Below the pieces are notes generated by a model. The model was given only the letters and a program-made list of their open reading frames with translations. It was not told where the DNA came from and searched no databases. Of a stretch of DNA of 64,000 nucleotides, positions 10,483-22,759 are shown piece by piece; position 1 is the stretch's first letter; every line of letters starts with the position of its first letter. The translations under genes were made by a program, and so were the position numbers. The stretch spans positions 248,001-312,000 of the forward strand of contig NC_036444.1 in assembly GCF_002775205.1 (NCBI RefSeq). The letters run 5' to 3'. Origin of the DNA: Xiphophorus maculatus. Its lineage: Eukaryota > Chordata > Actinopteri > Cyprinodontiformes > Poeciliidae.

Positions 10483-13400
10483 ATGGGTAATAGCGACAGC
10501 GTGATGGTGCAGAAGCGGATGGCCCGGTTCCGTCCAGAGGAGCGGTCCGTGATCGACGGCGCGTTTGAGCGTCTGCAGGCCGGCGGCCCGGGGAAGACGC
10601 TCCAGCTGGAGGCGCTGCAGGTGAGAGGTGGCTGAAGGTCGTCCTTCCACTAACAGTGCTTGGGTCGGGAACCCGGAGGAACTTCTAACTGGTTCTAAAG
10701 AGTCCAGTAGGTTCATGAAGGTGACCTTTGACCTGGGTCCACCAGAATGCTGCAGCTGCTGCACAAACAATAATAATCCTCAGCAGAGACATGGTGACAT
10801 GTTTAATATTAATGAGCTTCTGACGGAGGACGCCCCCTGGTGGACAGAAATAGAAAACCTTCATTCTGAAGGACGATGATGATGAAGAACGTTGATCATA
10901 AATAAATCTGATTTCATTTATTACATTTATCATCCTTAATTAAACCAATCAGCCAATCAGATGAAGCCGATTAAAATAAACAAACTCAATGTTTTCTTCG
11001 TCGTTCATCCAGTGGGACCTGAGGGTTCAGAGGTCATGGGGTCAACCTGTCAAATATTCCGTGAAATTAGAGATTAAATTAAATTATTCTTTAATCTGTC
11101 AGTTTGACACCTGGAGGGGAATCCAGATGAGATGAAGAAGCAGTGAGGAAGAGGAGGGCTTTGATTCATCATTATTGATTATTGATTTAAATATTAGATT
11201 TTCTATGTGATACATTTAATAAATTCAAGAGTTATCTTCAAATCTATGACAAAAATCAGCAGAAATAAATGTAGTGAATAATAATATTAAAGCTGTAGCA
11301 ATAGCAGGAACCCAGAACTTCGGACCTGACCCGGTTCTGCTGGTCCTGACCCGGTCTGGCCCGGTGTAGAACCTGGGTCTCATCCAGCGTTGTCCTCTTC
11401 TTGTCCTGCAGGCGTCCCTGGGGGCCCTGGTCCCTGTCGCCATGGTGACCAGGACGTTCTGGGGCCTGTGCAGCATCGAGCCGGGACGGGTGGAACCGGG
11501 CCGGGCCGGCGCCGCCCCAGGGCCGGACCGGGAGCAGCTGACGGTTTTCCTGGCAGATGTCCTGCGGGGGACGGCAGAGGAGCGCGCGCCGCTGGTCATG
11601 GCCATGTCCCACAATGCAGCGGGGCGGCCGCAGGCGGTCAGCTGCCAGCAGGTGGCGGCGGTGAGTAGGAAGGGGAGGGGGGCAGGAAGTGGTGTCGGGT
11701 GGAGGCTCATGGCTGTGATCCGTAGTTCCTGGAGGACCTGATCACTGCTGTAGTTCACATCCTGACCAGCAGGGGGCGCCTGCAGGGCTGGAGGCCGCAG
11801 CAGATGGGCGACACGGCACTGGGGGTCAAGCTGCTGGCCGAGCAGATGACCTCTGACCTCAGACCATCAGGTAAGTTCCAGCTCCAGGACTCCGCCCCCT
11901 TTCCGTCTGACCCCGCCCCTTTCCATCTGACCCCGCCTCTCTCTGTCCTCAGACCCGGCGACCTGCGACCTGTCCTGTCTGGAGGACTGGGTCTTCCGGG
12001 TGTCCCAGGTCTCCCAGTACCTGGAGGTTCTGGTGGCCGAGGGCCTGAACGTTTCCCTGAGCGGCCGGACGGCGCCGGACCTGCTGCCGCCGTGCCGGGA
12101 CACGGACTGGACCCACCTGACCGTCCTGCTGGATGTACCCACGCTCATGTTCCTGGCTCCACAGGTCAGTCAGAACCAGGACCAGAACCAGAACCAGGAC
12201 CAGGATCAGAACCAGAGACTAAAGTCTCAGATCAGAGAAACTCATCCAGGCTTTAGTTTCTCTTTAGTGGCTTTGATTCCTGCAGCAGCGTCTTCACAGG
12301 TCTGATTGACAACCGTCCAGAACCTGCTGCTGGAGTTCTGACTAGAACCAGGAGGATAGAGACACCACCCGGTTCTACATCATCTAGTTCTACACCACCC
12401 AGTTTATGTATCACTGAACAGAATAAAGATCTGCTGCTGGATCAACCTGCTGGTTCTGGTTGTGGTTCTGCTCTGCAGTCAGAACCGGGCCGATACTTAC
12501 CCAGCTACCTTCCCTGGTTGTCTCTCCCCAGCTGCCAGACGGCTGCAGCGCCCCCTGGAGGCTGGTCTTTTCCACGCAGCTGCACGGGGAGAGCTTCACC
12601 AAGATGGCCGCCGCTCTGCAGCACCACGGGCCCACGATGCTGCTGCTGCGGGACACCCGGGGCCACGTGTTCGGGGGCTACGCCTCCACCGCCTGGGAGC
12701 TCAAGCCCCAGTTCCAGGGTAGGAAGCCCGCTGGGTCAGAACCGGTCCTGGTGTTGGGACCAGCAGGACAAATTGGACCTCAGCTGGACTCTGGATCTCC
12801 AGATGTTCCTAAGACGCTGAGATGCTGATCCTGTTTGGGTCCGCTTTAGGTTCTGTCACCAGTGCAGTCACCTTCATCATCATCATTACTCTTCCTCCTA
12901 ATGCAGAGCCAGTCGCTCCGTTTTCCCTCACAGGGTTAAAATGAACGTTTCCTCAGCAGCCAGAGGAGATCAAAGTGATGAATCGTTTCCTGTAACTCGG
13001 CCAGACTTTGATCCTGGAAAGGATTTTAATACTGACGGTTGTCATGACGACTGCAGCCAAATATCAAACTGTTGCAACATCAGGTTTATATCAGATCGCG
13101 TCCAAAAAAAAAAAAAAAATCACAAATGATTCTTCTTCAGACTTAAGTCGAGAAATGATTGTTGAATCGGCTGCAGTGCGCCCCCTGGTGGCCAGGCGCT
13201 TTACTAACTGAACTCAGCGTCACCGTGAGGAATAATAAAAACAGAAACAGGAAAAGTGAGTCACATTTCTATTCAACAACCAACAGCTTCTGTGTTGTTG
13301 AGACTAAAGAAAAGCCAAAGAAGCAGAGCTGGGTTAAAGGTCGGCCATTTTGCCACCAGTGTTTTAAATATGGCTACTGCTAATAAAAAAATGTAGGTAA

Positions 13401-13957
13401 AAGTATGTCTACGTTCAATATCTATGAAAAGTTTTCACCCTTTTATTGCTTTAACTAATCAATTATGAGTTAAGAAACTTTCATAAGTGAGTCGGTGTTT
13501 AGTATCGGCACCTCTGGACTCATCTGGACGTCCTACCTGCTGAAACACTTGGAGAGGACAGCTGGGAACAGGTCTGGGCTTTAACTAGGCCAGTCCAGAA
13601 TGTTGTTGCCTCTGAAGCTGACTGCTAAAGAACCAGCAGCTGTTGCCATGGTGACCTGTTGTCCTCTCCTGACACTTAGTCAATAAAGGCTAATTAAGTT
13701 GATCATGATTAATTGACAGAAAGGATGAATAGTTTTCAGAGTGCATGTTAAATATCTTCATGGTGAAACATGAGGAGGCTGAGCAGAGACAGGAAGTGAC
13801 CAGCTGCACTTCCTGGACCAGATTGCTTGATGAAGGCAGACTGACGGCGGCCATTTTGGCTCTGCTCAGCTGGAGGCAGAAAGCCACACAGCCAGGAAGT
13901 GTCTCTGCTCTTTTGAATATGGTGGACAGGAGCATGATGGTGTGTGTGTGTGTGTGG

Positions 13958-13989
<32 letters not shown>

Positions 13990-15317
13990 AGGTGACTCCA
14001 GATGCTTCCTGTTCTCGGTTTTCCCCACTCTGAGGGTTTACACGGCGACAGGATACAACGAACACTTCATGTACCTGAACCAGCACCAGCAGACGATGCC
14101 CAACGGACTGGTGAGACTGGGCCCAGTGGAGCGGAGCCGCTTCACGCTCCGGCACCGCTGTGACCTCACAGACAGGAAGTCACAGCGGCAGCTGAAAACA
14201 ACAGGGCTTCATGATGAGCACCTGAAGCTGCTGGAGGAGCTGCACTCAGATGTTTAATCTATAAATCGGCTAATTAAACAGCGTCTGCTCTGCTGCGACA
14301 TGTTTAGCACTGAGGTGTGTCAAATTTACAGGTGTACCAGAAACACAGGAACACAACGGTTCCTGCTCAGAACTTTGGATGTAAGAAAGACAACAACAAA
14401 AGTGACACTGACTGCGTTAAAATTTTGAACAAGTTAAAATCTATGTGATGAATTAATGTCAACTAACTTGTTAAAGTCCCAGTCTACCTCTGTCAGGTGA
14501 CCCTTCAGGCTATGGAGAGGTCAAACTGCTGGTTGCCATGGTAACGGTCTGCTCCTCCCCTCAGGGCATGGGGGGTCAACACGACTACTTTGGCCTGTGG
14601 CTGGACAGCGACTTCGGCCGCGGTCACAGCCGTGCTCGCCCCAAATGCACGACGTACGGAAACCCGCAGCTGTCGGCTGACGAGGACTTCGTCCTGGACG
14701 CTGTGGAGGTTTGGGCCGCAGGGAACCTGCCGGCGCCGCCCGAGGTATGGAGCGGGACCACAGGACCAAGGTTCCTGAACCGGTTTAAACTGGTCTGAAC
14801 TGTTGTAAACTGGTCTGAACTGTTTTAAAACCGGTTTAAACTGGTCTGAACTGTTGTAAACTGGTCTGAACTGGCTTAAACTAGTCTGAACCAGTTTAAA
14901 TGGTCTGAACTGTTTTAATACTGGTTTAAACTGGTTTGAACAGGTTTAAAATGATTTAAATTGGTTAAAGCCAGTTTAAACTGGTTTAAACTGGTCTGAA
15001 CTGTTTTAGAACTGGTTTAAACTGGTCTGAACCGGTTTAAACTGGTCTGAACTGGTTTAAACTGGTTTGAATTGGTTTAGGTTGGTTTAAACTGGTCTGA
15101 ATTGATTTAAACTGGTTTAAACCGGTTTAAACTGGTCTGAACTGGTTTGTGGTGGTGATGCCATGTTGAGCTGCTCTTGGTGTTTCAGGACAAGGAAGAG
15201 GAGGAGGGGAAGAAGAGCATCCTGAAGGTGGATCCGGAGGTCCAGGCCATGATGGAGCTGACGGGGAAGACTCTGCACAGCGAGGGCTTTAATGAGCTGC
15301 AGGAAGACTTTGACTAG
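10483..15317 (+). CDS. meak7: MTOR-associated protein MEAK7 (TLD-domain containing, TLDC1)
   Basis: MEAK7 is the vertebrate homologue of worm EAK-7. It sits on lysosomes through an N-terminal lipid and supports an alternative mTOR signalling pathway. Eight coding exons: 10483-10620, 11412-11660, 11726-11870, 11953-12164, 12532-12718, 13992-14110, 14565-14744 and 15189-15317. All introns are GT-AG and phases agree; the product is 452 residues against 456 in human. It begins MGNSDS, an N-myristoylation signal (Gly2). The TLD domain covers roughly residues 225-415, with LVFSTQLHGESF, HVFGGYASTAWELKPQFQG, CFLFSVFPTLRVY and GGQHDYFGLWLDSDFGRGHS in order. The C-terminus ends in ELQEDFD. Intron 5 has a GT microsatellite and intron 7 a 10-bp-motif array. 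A TAG just before the start (10473-10476) could be an acceptor for an unseen 5' UTR exon. Confidence 0.96.
13940..13984. repeat. (GT)n microsatellite, meak7 intron 5
   Basis: A slightly interrupted GT run ending only 8 bp before the acceptor of meak7 exon 6 (13992), so it forms part of the polypyrimidine/acceptor region. Confidence 0.9.
14776..15148. repeat. 10-bp-motif minisatellite, meak7 intron 7
   Basis: Irregular tandem array built from two related decamers, CTGGTTTAAA and CTGGTCTGAA, in varying order. It fills most of the intron and stops about 40 bp before the acceptor of the last meak7 exon. Confidence 0.9.
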
Positions 15318-15550
15318 GCCATGTGCGGCTGCATGGACAGGAGGCGATGCGTTCTGCTTCCTCACCCCCAGGTTGTTGTTCCAGTTGGATCTTCGGCCCC
15401 CTTCAGGTCTCCAGGTTGAACTGCAGTTCAGCCCCTCCCCCACCCGTTACTGGCAGCAGTCCTGTTTGCATGCGACTCCCCTGACTGTACAAGAGTTTCT
15501 GGATGTTGAATAGTTGATGGTTAATCTGTGAGAATCAGAGTCTTAGGTTT

Positions 15551-16091
15551 GGTGTCCAAAGTGTGGCCCGGGGCCTTTGTGGTTCTAGAAATGATTTTGT
15601 TTGGCCCCTGACCACAAGTCAAGAAATGTAAAATGTTTGGCCAATTTCAGTTTCCAAACTGACATTTTGGAAAATATCTGTTTTTCTTTTAATAAGCCAA
15701 CAGTCCGAAGGTCTTTTTATGTAAAACACAAAACCTGACCAAGTATTTACAGTTTGTAGCACAAAAGTCTTAATAAGAAATAAGGCCAATAATTTCACTC
15801 ATAACGAGACGCTGAAATAATCTGCTAACGTTTTCACCAAATTTTAATGTAAGTTAGTTTTGTCTTATTTCATGTCAGCTGAGATGTTTGCTCTAGAAAC
15901 TTTAAATACTTGGTCAGATTTAGTGTTTTTGCAGTTTCATCAGATTTTATTAAAAAAACTTTTGTTGAGCAGGTAAAACTAAAAAAGAAAAAAATTTAAT
16001 AATCACAAATTTTTGCATTTTTAATTCAATGACATTTAGCTGCTTTAAATTAGTCTGTTTTGGCCCACAGGGCAAAAAGTTTGGGCCCCTG
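15551..16091. mobile_element. Decayed hAT-type MITE downstream of meak7
   Basis: The left side reads GGTGTCCAAAGTGTGGCCCG and the right side GGCAAAAAGTTTGGGCCCCTG, an inverted pair like that of the larger hAT copy at 48811-50083. The very first bases of the left terminus are mutated and no target duplication was seen. The interior is AT-rich and non-coding. It lies inside the probable meak7 3' UTR. Confidence 0.55.
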
Positions 16092-16403
16092 ATTCAATGG
16101 TTGATGAGTTGAAGCAAAAAGAGCTGCAGCTGCTGCTGACCCGGTCCAGAACCAGTCCAGTACTGAACCTGCCCGGATCCGGCTCCTCGCCTGCTGATGG
16201 GTTTTTATGGTTTAAATGAAGAAAGTTTTGGGTTTTCTGCTCAATGAATATTTCTGCAGCGTTTCTTTGGGTTATTTTTTTTATCTTGGGTAATTTAAGA
16301 GACAAAAGAGCTTCAGCTGATCTATCTGATGGATTTCTACCTCAAATCTGTTTCAGTCTGAAACTTTCTGCTGGTTTTTCATTGCTTGTGGTTAATACCT
16401 TAT

Positions 16404-16405
<2 letters not shown>

Positions 16406-16485
<80 letters not shown>
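16406..16485. repeat. (TG)40 microsatellite
   Basis: A perfect TG run of 80 bp in the meak7 3' flank. Long enough to be highly polymorphic and to favour Z-DNA. Confidence 0.97.
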
Positions 16486-16486
<1 letters not shown>

Positions 16487-16622
16487 TGATTATTGCAGTG
16501 CTGTATCGATGTAGTAAAGGTCCTGATCAATGTGACTTTCTGTCTCTCTTCTCGTTTCTGAGCCGGACGCTTCAGGTGACTGAAGGAGTTTTTATGAAGG
16601 AGCATCAGAGGAACAGTGGCAG

Positions 16623-16628
16623 AATAAA
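16623..16628 (+). terminator. Candidate meak7 polyadenylation signal
   Basis: AATAAA 1.3 kb after the meak7 stop, followed by a TTTTTATTTGTG-type GT/T-rich stretch. No earlier AATAAA was seen after the stop codon. The implied 3' UTR would include the hAT MITE and the TG repeat, so an earlier variant signal is possible. Confidence 0.4.
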
Positions 16629-16952
16629 ATGCACACCACACTTTTCAGATTTTTATTTGTGATATGAATCTTTCCCCAGTTATGATCTGGTTTGTGGTAA
16701 ATTCTGTTTTGGCTCTTCTGGTTGATTTCGGGGTGTCGGAGTAAAGGGGCGGTGAATGACACACCTTTCAGATTTTTGTCCGTTTTCTTCTGGTTCTCGT
16801 CACATAAACAAGAACTGGGTCAGAGGGGTGTGAAGACTTTTGCTACAGTTGATTGTGATGAATGACGCTCAGTCAGGGGTCCTTCCTGCAGCCCAGCGTC
16901 ACAGACTGCTACTGGTGCTGCTGCAGGCGGCCAGCGGCTGAAAGGCTGCCTT

Positions 16953-17007
16953 GTCTTCCTCCTCTTCCTCTTCCTCTCATGCAAACATCCGAGTTATTCA
17001 TGCAAAT
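16953..17007. promoter_or_regulatory. Candidate lymphoid-type element upstream of plcg2 (GGAA repeats plus octamer)
   Basis: A run of TTCCTC motifs (GAGGAA on the other strand, the ETS/PU.1 core) at 16956-16976 is followed by ATGCAAAC at 16979 and a perfect octamer ATGCAAAT at 17000. The block is about 1.2 kb upstream of the likely plcg2 first exon. Octamer and PU.1 motifs are typical of B-cell and myeloid genes, the main cells using PLCG2. Function is inference from motifs. Confidence 0.4.
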
Positions 17008-17291
17008 CTCCATTTGATCGTCACACGACAACCTTCTGGGTCCGTTTCCATGGAGACCAGTCAACAGGCCTGGTTCAGAAACTGAAGCTTTACTTCAGAG
17101 GTCAGAGGTCAGGAGAACGACTACGTCATCAGCTTCAATTACATTCATGGACTTTGAGTTTAAACGGGTCAGAAATGTTTGAAATCTTGTTTTAGGCTTT
17201 AAAGCTCTGGTCCGGTTCAGCTGTTGATCCAAAAGAACCAAATTAAAAATCCTTTGAGATCTCAAAATATAAAGAGCACTATAAATAAATT

Positions 17292-17509
17292 TGGTAACAC
17301 TTTATTTGAGCATAAGACTGACATGCCACTGTCATAAACATGAAGGAGTTTTTAGGAATGTTGTCATGAAGTTCAGTAAATTATGACACTTAATGCAAAG
17401 TTGCTTCAAAAATCCATTAAAAGTGTCTGAATTTACTGAACATTTCTAAAAACTCCTTCATGTTTATGACAGTGGCATGTCAGTCTTATGCTCAAATAAA
17501 GTGTTACCA
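17292..17509. mobile_element. Palindromic MITE with 60+ bp inverted ends
   Basis: The left arm (17292-17357) and right arm (17444-17509) are near-perfect reverse complements: TGGTAACACTTTATTTGAGC at the left and GCTCAAATAAAGTGTTACCA at the right. The loop is about 85 bp with no coding capacity. The structure is a non-autonomous DNA transposon. No convincing target duplication was seen. Confidence 0.85.
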
Positions 17510-17699
17510 TGAATTCTGTTATTATTATTATAATAGAGGAAACGTTTCGCGTTGCTGCTGCAGGAACAGCAGAAGGAAAGTTTTTCCACCAGACGAGCAA
17601 ACAAAGAATCTGAATGAAAAACCATCAGAGGGTTTAATCCGACCTGTTATCAATGATCAATATCTCTGAAATGTCTTGATTGGACTGGAAGGACTTCCA

Positions 17700-17770
17700 G
17701 TCTGAACATGGAGGTAGCGGCACCATCATGCTGTGGGCTGCAGGTCCATTCGGGTTTCTGCTGGAGATGA
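17700..17770 (+). repeat. Fragment of a dispersed repeat (CATCATGCTGTGG family)
   Basis: The sequence GGTAGCGGCACCATCATGCTGTGGG recurs in diverged form at about 20602 on the + strand and on the - strand near 57064 and possibly 9141. Four scattered copies of the same 25-30 bp core point to a dispersed element, family not identified. Confidence 0.4.
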
Positions 17771-18189
17771 AGAAGGGCTGTAGTCTACATCAACACAGAG
17801 GAAGGTTCTGGACGGGCCCAGCTGGAACCGAACCGGAAGTGTCCAGTCCAGAACTTTTTGAAGCTGAAAGTGAAATCTGTTTTTCTTTCTAACTTTTGGC
17901 TGGCTGATCGTTTTTCACCGCTTCTGATTTTACAGATGAACTTATCGATCAGGTCTCAGCTCCAATATGAGGCTTTAAAACCAGAACCAGTGGGACCAGT
18001 AGAGCCCAGTAGAAGCATCGCAACATTTATTCTGAAAGCTGCGGGTCAGCCGCGGCTGTGCGGCTCTGCTTTGCATAGATAGCGTCCTCTCTTCCGGAGT
18101 GACTGCCTTCATGCCGACGATCCAGTCAACTTTTACTTCCTCGTCGCGCCGCGGATAGAGGAACTGACCGCCCTGCGGCGGCCCGCTCA

Positions 18190-18278
18190 GTCTGCTCATC
18201 CTCCCGCTTCGTTTCACAACGTCGGAACCATGACCCGGTAGCGGAGCTGCGGACCGACCCGACACCGACCGGAGCAAG
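18190..18278 (+). promoter_or_regulatory. Probable plcg2 promoter and non-coding exon 1
   Basis: A GC- and CpG-rich patch ends in GGAGCAAG followed by the donor GTAGGA at 18279. Mammalian PLCG2 has a non-coding first exon and 32 coding exons, and all 32 coding exons are found downstream, so an upstream 5' UTR exon is expected. The transcription start is not identifiable from sequence alone. Confidence 0.4.
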
Positions 18279-21200
18279 GTAGGACCGCCCGGCAGCTTCT
18301 GGCTGCAGGTGCAGCGGCGGCCGCAGCTTCACCCGCCGCTGCTCTGGTGCGTTCACGGTCTCACCCAGAACCAGGAAGAAAGCGGGCTCATGTCAGCCCA
18401 GCTGAGCTTTCTTCTTCTTCTAGCGGTGAGAACCATCGAGCCGTCTCTGGAGACCACGGCAGGAGGCGAGGGGCCCCGGGGCCCCCCACCTCCGCTGAAG
18501 AGCGGAAAACTGCAGAAGTTTCTCAGGGTTTTCTATCCGGTTTTGTTGTTTGGATCCCTAAATAATCAGGAGTTTATTTCCTGAGAGAAAACATCCAGAA
18601 AAGCTGATATGTTCTCACAAATATCAGATTATCAGATTCAACACAACAACTTTCAATTATTAAGACAAAAACCGACCTGGCTGTGAAAAGTGTTCAGCTT
18701 TTGGTGAACTTTGACCCCCTGCTGAATTTATTCAGACACTTTGGAGGGTTTTAGAGCAGCAATGGCCAGTGGCAGGTCATTGGACAGCATCTCAGTCAGA
18801 GTAACATCCTGACTTTGACTAGGCCACTCTAAAAACTTCCTCCACTCAGACGTTGTTGTTGTTGTTTAGACGTTTGGCCTGCTTCATGCTGCCAGGCCGG
18901 TTCTGATGGCTTGTTCCCTTAAACTGAAGGTGACTGGACGTTTGGACCGAACCGGTCCGGGACTTGGTGGTTCAAACAGAAATGATTGACCTCATTTTAA
19001 ATTCATCACTTATTGATTTATTGGTTATTGTGGCGCCCGAAGTTGCAGCCGTCGTCTTCGAGTTCAAATGTTTTCCAATCTGGTGTCAGAGGTCAGTGGC
19101 GGTTCTGACTGTCAGGGGGTTCTGTTTGGGTTCGGTCACTTCCAGCCAACAGAACTGGGATCACGATGAAGATCAGATCTGAGCTCGACTCGTCAGGCTA
19201 AACAGACTCAAGTTATTGATCGGCTGATCCATTCTTCGGCTGATCAGATTCTGAACGGATCAGAACCGCTGATCCACAGAGAGCCTGAACCAGAAAGAGT
19301 CCTGGTTGCTAGGCAACGCTCTCTGCCTGTACCTGCAGCTCTTCCTCACCTGTTCCAGTGAAGCTGCTGGTGGGTTACTGGGGTTACTGGTTACATAACC
19401 AGAAATGTAACGCCTTGCTTTTTCAAATCCAGCACTCAGACTGCAGTTACTTATCGAAACCACTTTGCGTTACTATTTTCTTTTGTAATTTGAAATCTTT
19501 AAAATCCTTCTTCGTGTTTTCCAAACAATAGATCACAAAATCTGAATATAGAGAAAATATTGAAACTCTTATAAACGATTTTTGGACATGAAATTGTTCT
19601 TTTCTTCTATCTGAAGTGTTTGAGTTTTTCTCCGAGTAGATTTGGACCTTCGGGTCGATGCGCTGCCTCCATCTCTGCTTCACCCAGAAAGAGCTAGAAA
19701 GAGAGAGAGAGCGCCTTCCTGGTATGAAATTATTCATACCAGGGGTGTGAATACATTCTGGTGGCAGTGGAGATGGTTCTGATCCAGAGCTGCACTGTGG
19801 TCCTGGACGGGTCGGAGTTCTGGTGGCGTGCTGCCGCCGCCTCAGAATGAGGAAATGAATTAGAGGGACTGGCCCTTTAAGGAGGAGTTGAATATTAACC
19901 TGGACCGATTGTAATTTACCCGGCAACACTCTGCAGGTGGCTCTGACCCGGCTCGGTTCCAGCAGAAACTTCTGGGTTTCATCCCAACAAAAGCAGAAAA
20001 CCCAGGAAGAGAACACGATTCCCAGCGATGGATCGGGTCCAATAAACCCGATCGGGTCTTAAATGAACCCTGACCGGGTTTCTATGTAAACCGTTATTGT
20101 CTCTGTGGCCTTAATTTGATAGTGAATTAGTAATGAGAGAGGGGGCAAAGGTCACCAGGCCGGGATTCCAACCATGTGAGCCGGGCTTCACTCAGCGCCT
20201 CTCGGTTCCCGACAATAAACCGGGTGCTGCTGGTATCATGCGTTCATCATAATATGAACACATGAATGTGGGGTTATTAAAGCGTTCAGAGGGAAAAGCT
20301 GCAGCCGGTTAAATATTAAAATCAGTTTATATCTGACTTCTCTCATTTGCATTTCGTATCCATGGAGACAGAAGAAAGCCTCTAATTTCTATCTTCAGCA
20401 GTTTTTCCACTGACGGCCTGCTGGCTCTGAGAATACGATGTCAGGAAATATGACGACTTATTGATTTATTGATTGGTTTTGCTCATTTTGCTCAGTTCAT
20501 TTGGAAACTTTAATGTGTTTTATTGGGACTTTGTGCACAAAGTAGATCAGAGCTGTGAGGTGGAAGGAAACTGAGAGCAAATCACTCTGAGCACAGTGAA
20601 ACATGGTGGTGGCAGCATCATGCTGTGGGGAAGAAGCTGGCTTAGGGTTAGGGGCTAAATCTGGACAAACCCGGAGGAAAAGCAGTTAGAGACGAGCTGA
20701 ACCCGGAGCTTCCCTGTCTCCATAGCAACGCCCCTGAACCTGCAGCACATCCTGATGCTGTGGAGCATCTCTGACCCAGGAAGAGATGACCCCCGAAGAC
20801 CGTGACGTCACACCCGGCCTGACGCCGCAGAACGGCGGCTACATTCCTCCATCATTATGTGCAAACCCTTCAAATGTTGCAACAAACAAAGAGAAAATGT
20901 GCATTAGGCGTGTTTCTGTTTCCGTTTCCTGGTTTGGAGCAAATCAGCTGGTCTGCTGTTACTTTACCAGATGTTGTTGCTAAGCATGGCTGTAGTAAAC
21001 AGGAAGTAGATGTTGCTAGCTAGACGTCTACTTCCTGTAGCCAGAGTGTCCGTCCATTCTGGAGTTTTGCACTTTCCTCAGTTTGGTTCCTCTGGTAAGG
21101 CTCACATTCAGCATCTGTTACGTCAGAACTTTGGTAAATGTGTTTCAATCTCCAGTTAGCCTGTTAGCACATTAGCATGCTAATTCTTTTCAGAAGAGTC

Positions 21201-22743
21201 AGAAGCCACCTGAAGTGAACGAAAAAGTTTTTTTATGAAATTGAGAAACTATGAACTTTCCTGTTTCCATCAACCTTTTCTAATGTGACGCTTCAGATGT
21301 GTGTAAAATCTCCACACCCTTGATCCCAACACACACACACACACACACACACGCAAACAGGGAGCATCAGGAGCAACACACACAGCTTAACGCGCCACAG
21401 AGGAAGAATCCATTTCCTGTTTCCTGATGGACCAACAGGAAGCAGGAAGTAGAGGCTGCAGGGTCACGTTTCCTCGTTTTCTCCTTGCCAATTGGCTGAG
21501 ACGAGGCCTGATGGTCCTAGCAGAACCTCTCTGGTCCGAACCCAGTTCTGCTCTTCAACCTGAGTTCTGTAGCCGCTTCAGTTGCTGAGAAATCTGTAAT
21601 AACTAGAAAACACTCTTTGGCATTTAATCGATCCTCCGTCTTCCTGGTCTAATTTACTCCTTTGTCATAGACAATTCTAGAAAAGAACTAAAAATCCCCT
21701 GGGTGGGTTTTCCAGGAGGTCAGAGGTGAAGCGGTTGTTGGAGAGAAGCTGCTGGTGAATCGGATCAGCAGAGGAAGTAGCTGCTGGTTACACAACGTTG
21801 CTGTTTCTGGCAGCTGAACACTATCCGCTCTGTTACACGTTAACGCCGCTCTGCTTCCTGAAATTATGGAAATGCTTCAAGCGATTCTGAAGAACTTTAC
21901 TGTCTGAAAGGGAACTAGACGTCTGAAGCGGGTTTTATTTCTGCAGATCCGTCCAAAGCTTTATTTTTGCTCCATGTTCTCAGGAAACAGGAAGTTTAAA
22001 TTTGTAGAGTAAGAAAATGAATGGGGCAAATTCAAATAGTTTGTCTTTGGATGTAGAACCAACAGAACTGTGAGATTTGTAATAGAAATGATATTTAGTC
22101 AGCTCACATGAGAGCTCTGAACTTCTGGCTGATTTCTGAAAACATCTCCAGGATGTCTGACTGGGAGTGATGGTGGTTCAAACTGGTTCCTCTGGGGATT
22201 AATAAACTTTCTGTTTCAAATGAAAAGCAGAGATGACCCACAGAAAGGAGAAAACATGATTCAATCCTGTGAAATGAAGCAGTGATGGAAGCAAATTCAT
22301 GATGAAATATTCCAGGATCTGACTGGCTGCTTCCTCTTTACTTTACTTTATTCATTTATTTAAAACCAGCTCATTATCAACTGGTTTTACTGGGGGCTTA
22401 CTGAGACTTTAGAACGACTTTATTAGCATCTTGTCCTCATTAATGGACTGCTGTCGTCTCTCTTTACAGCTGAAGGTTTTACTGTGGGAAAGCCAACAAA
22501 ACTGCAGATTTATGACGTAATAAAAACTCAACAAACTGCTAAACATTAACCACACAAGACGTCCATCAGGTCCATGAAGCTGGACTGGAAGCTCCCAATA
22601 GATTCTAAAGAATCCTCTAGAAGCTGCTCACTATTGATTATTCATCAATAATCTATGATGGCGACGAAGCTGAGCTCACTGCTGTGTTAGAGCATGATGA
22701 TGATGATGACGTAATATTGGTGATGAAGCTCAGCGCCTGCTTC
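18279..22743. other. Putative plcg2 intron 1 / upstream region, no other gene seen
   Basis: No assembled gene. It contains fragments of dispersed repeats (around 18690-18850, CTTTGACTAGGCCACTCT type; 20575-20640, GTGGCAGCATCATGCTGTGG type), a (CA)n run at 21329-21352 and a CRE-like palindrome near 20804. Short ORFs lack splice or codon support. Confidence 0.45.
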
Positions 22744-22759
22744 CTGTCCAGCTGCAGCC

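Noticed and set aside
13748-14155. 135-codon His/Thr-rich minus-strand frame over meak7
   Set aside because: Created by the GT microsatellite and the antisense of exon 6.
18309-18584. Two overlapping ORFs just after the putative plcg2 exon 1
   Set aside because: No splice context or similarity; the sequence is GC-rich, so open frames occur by chance.
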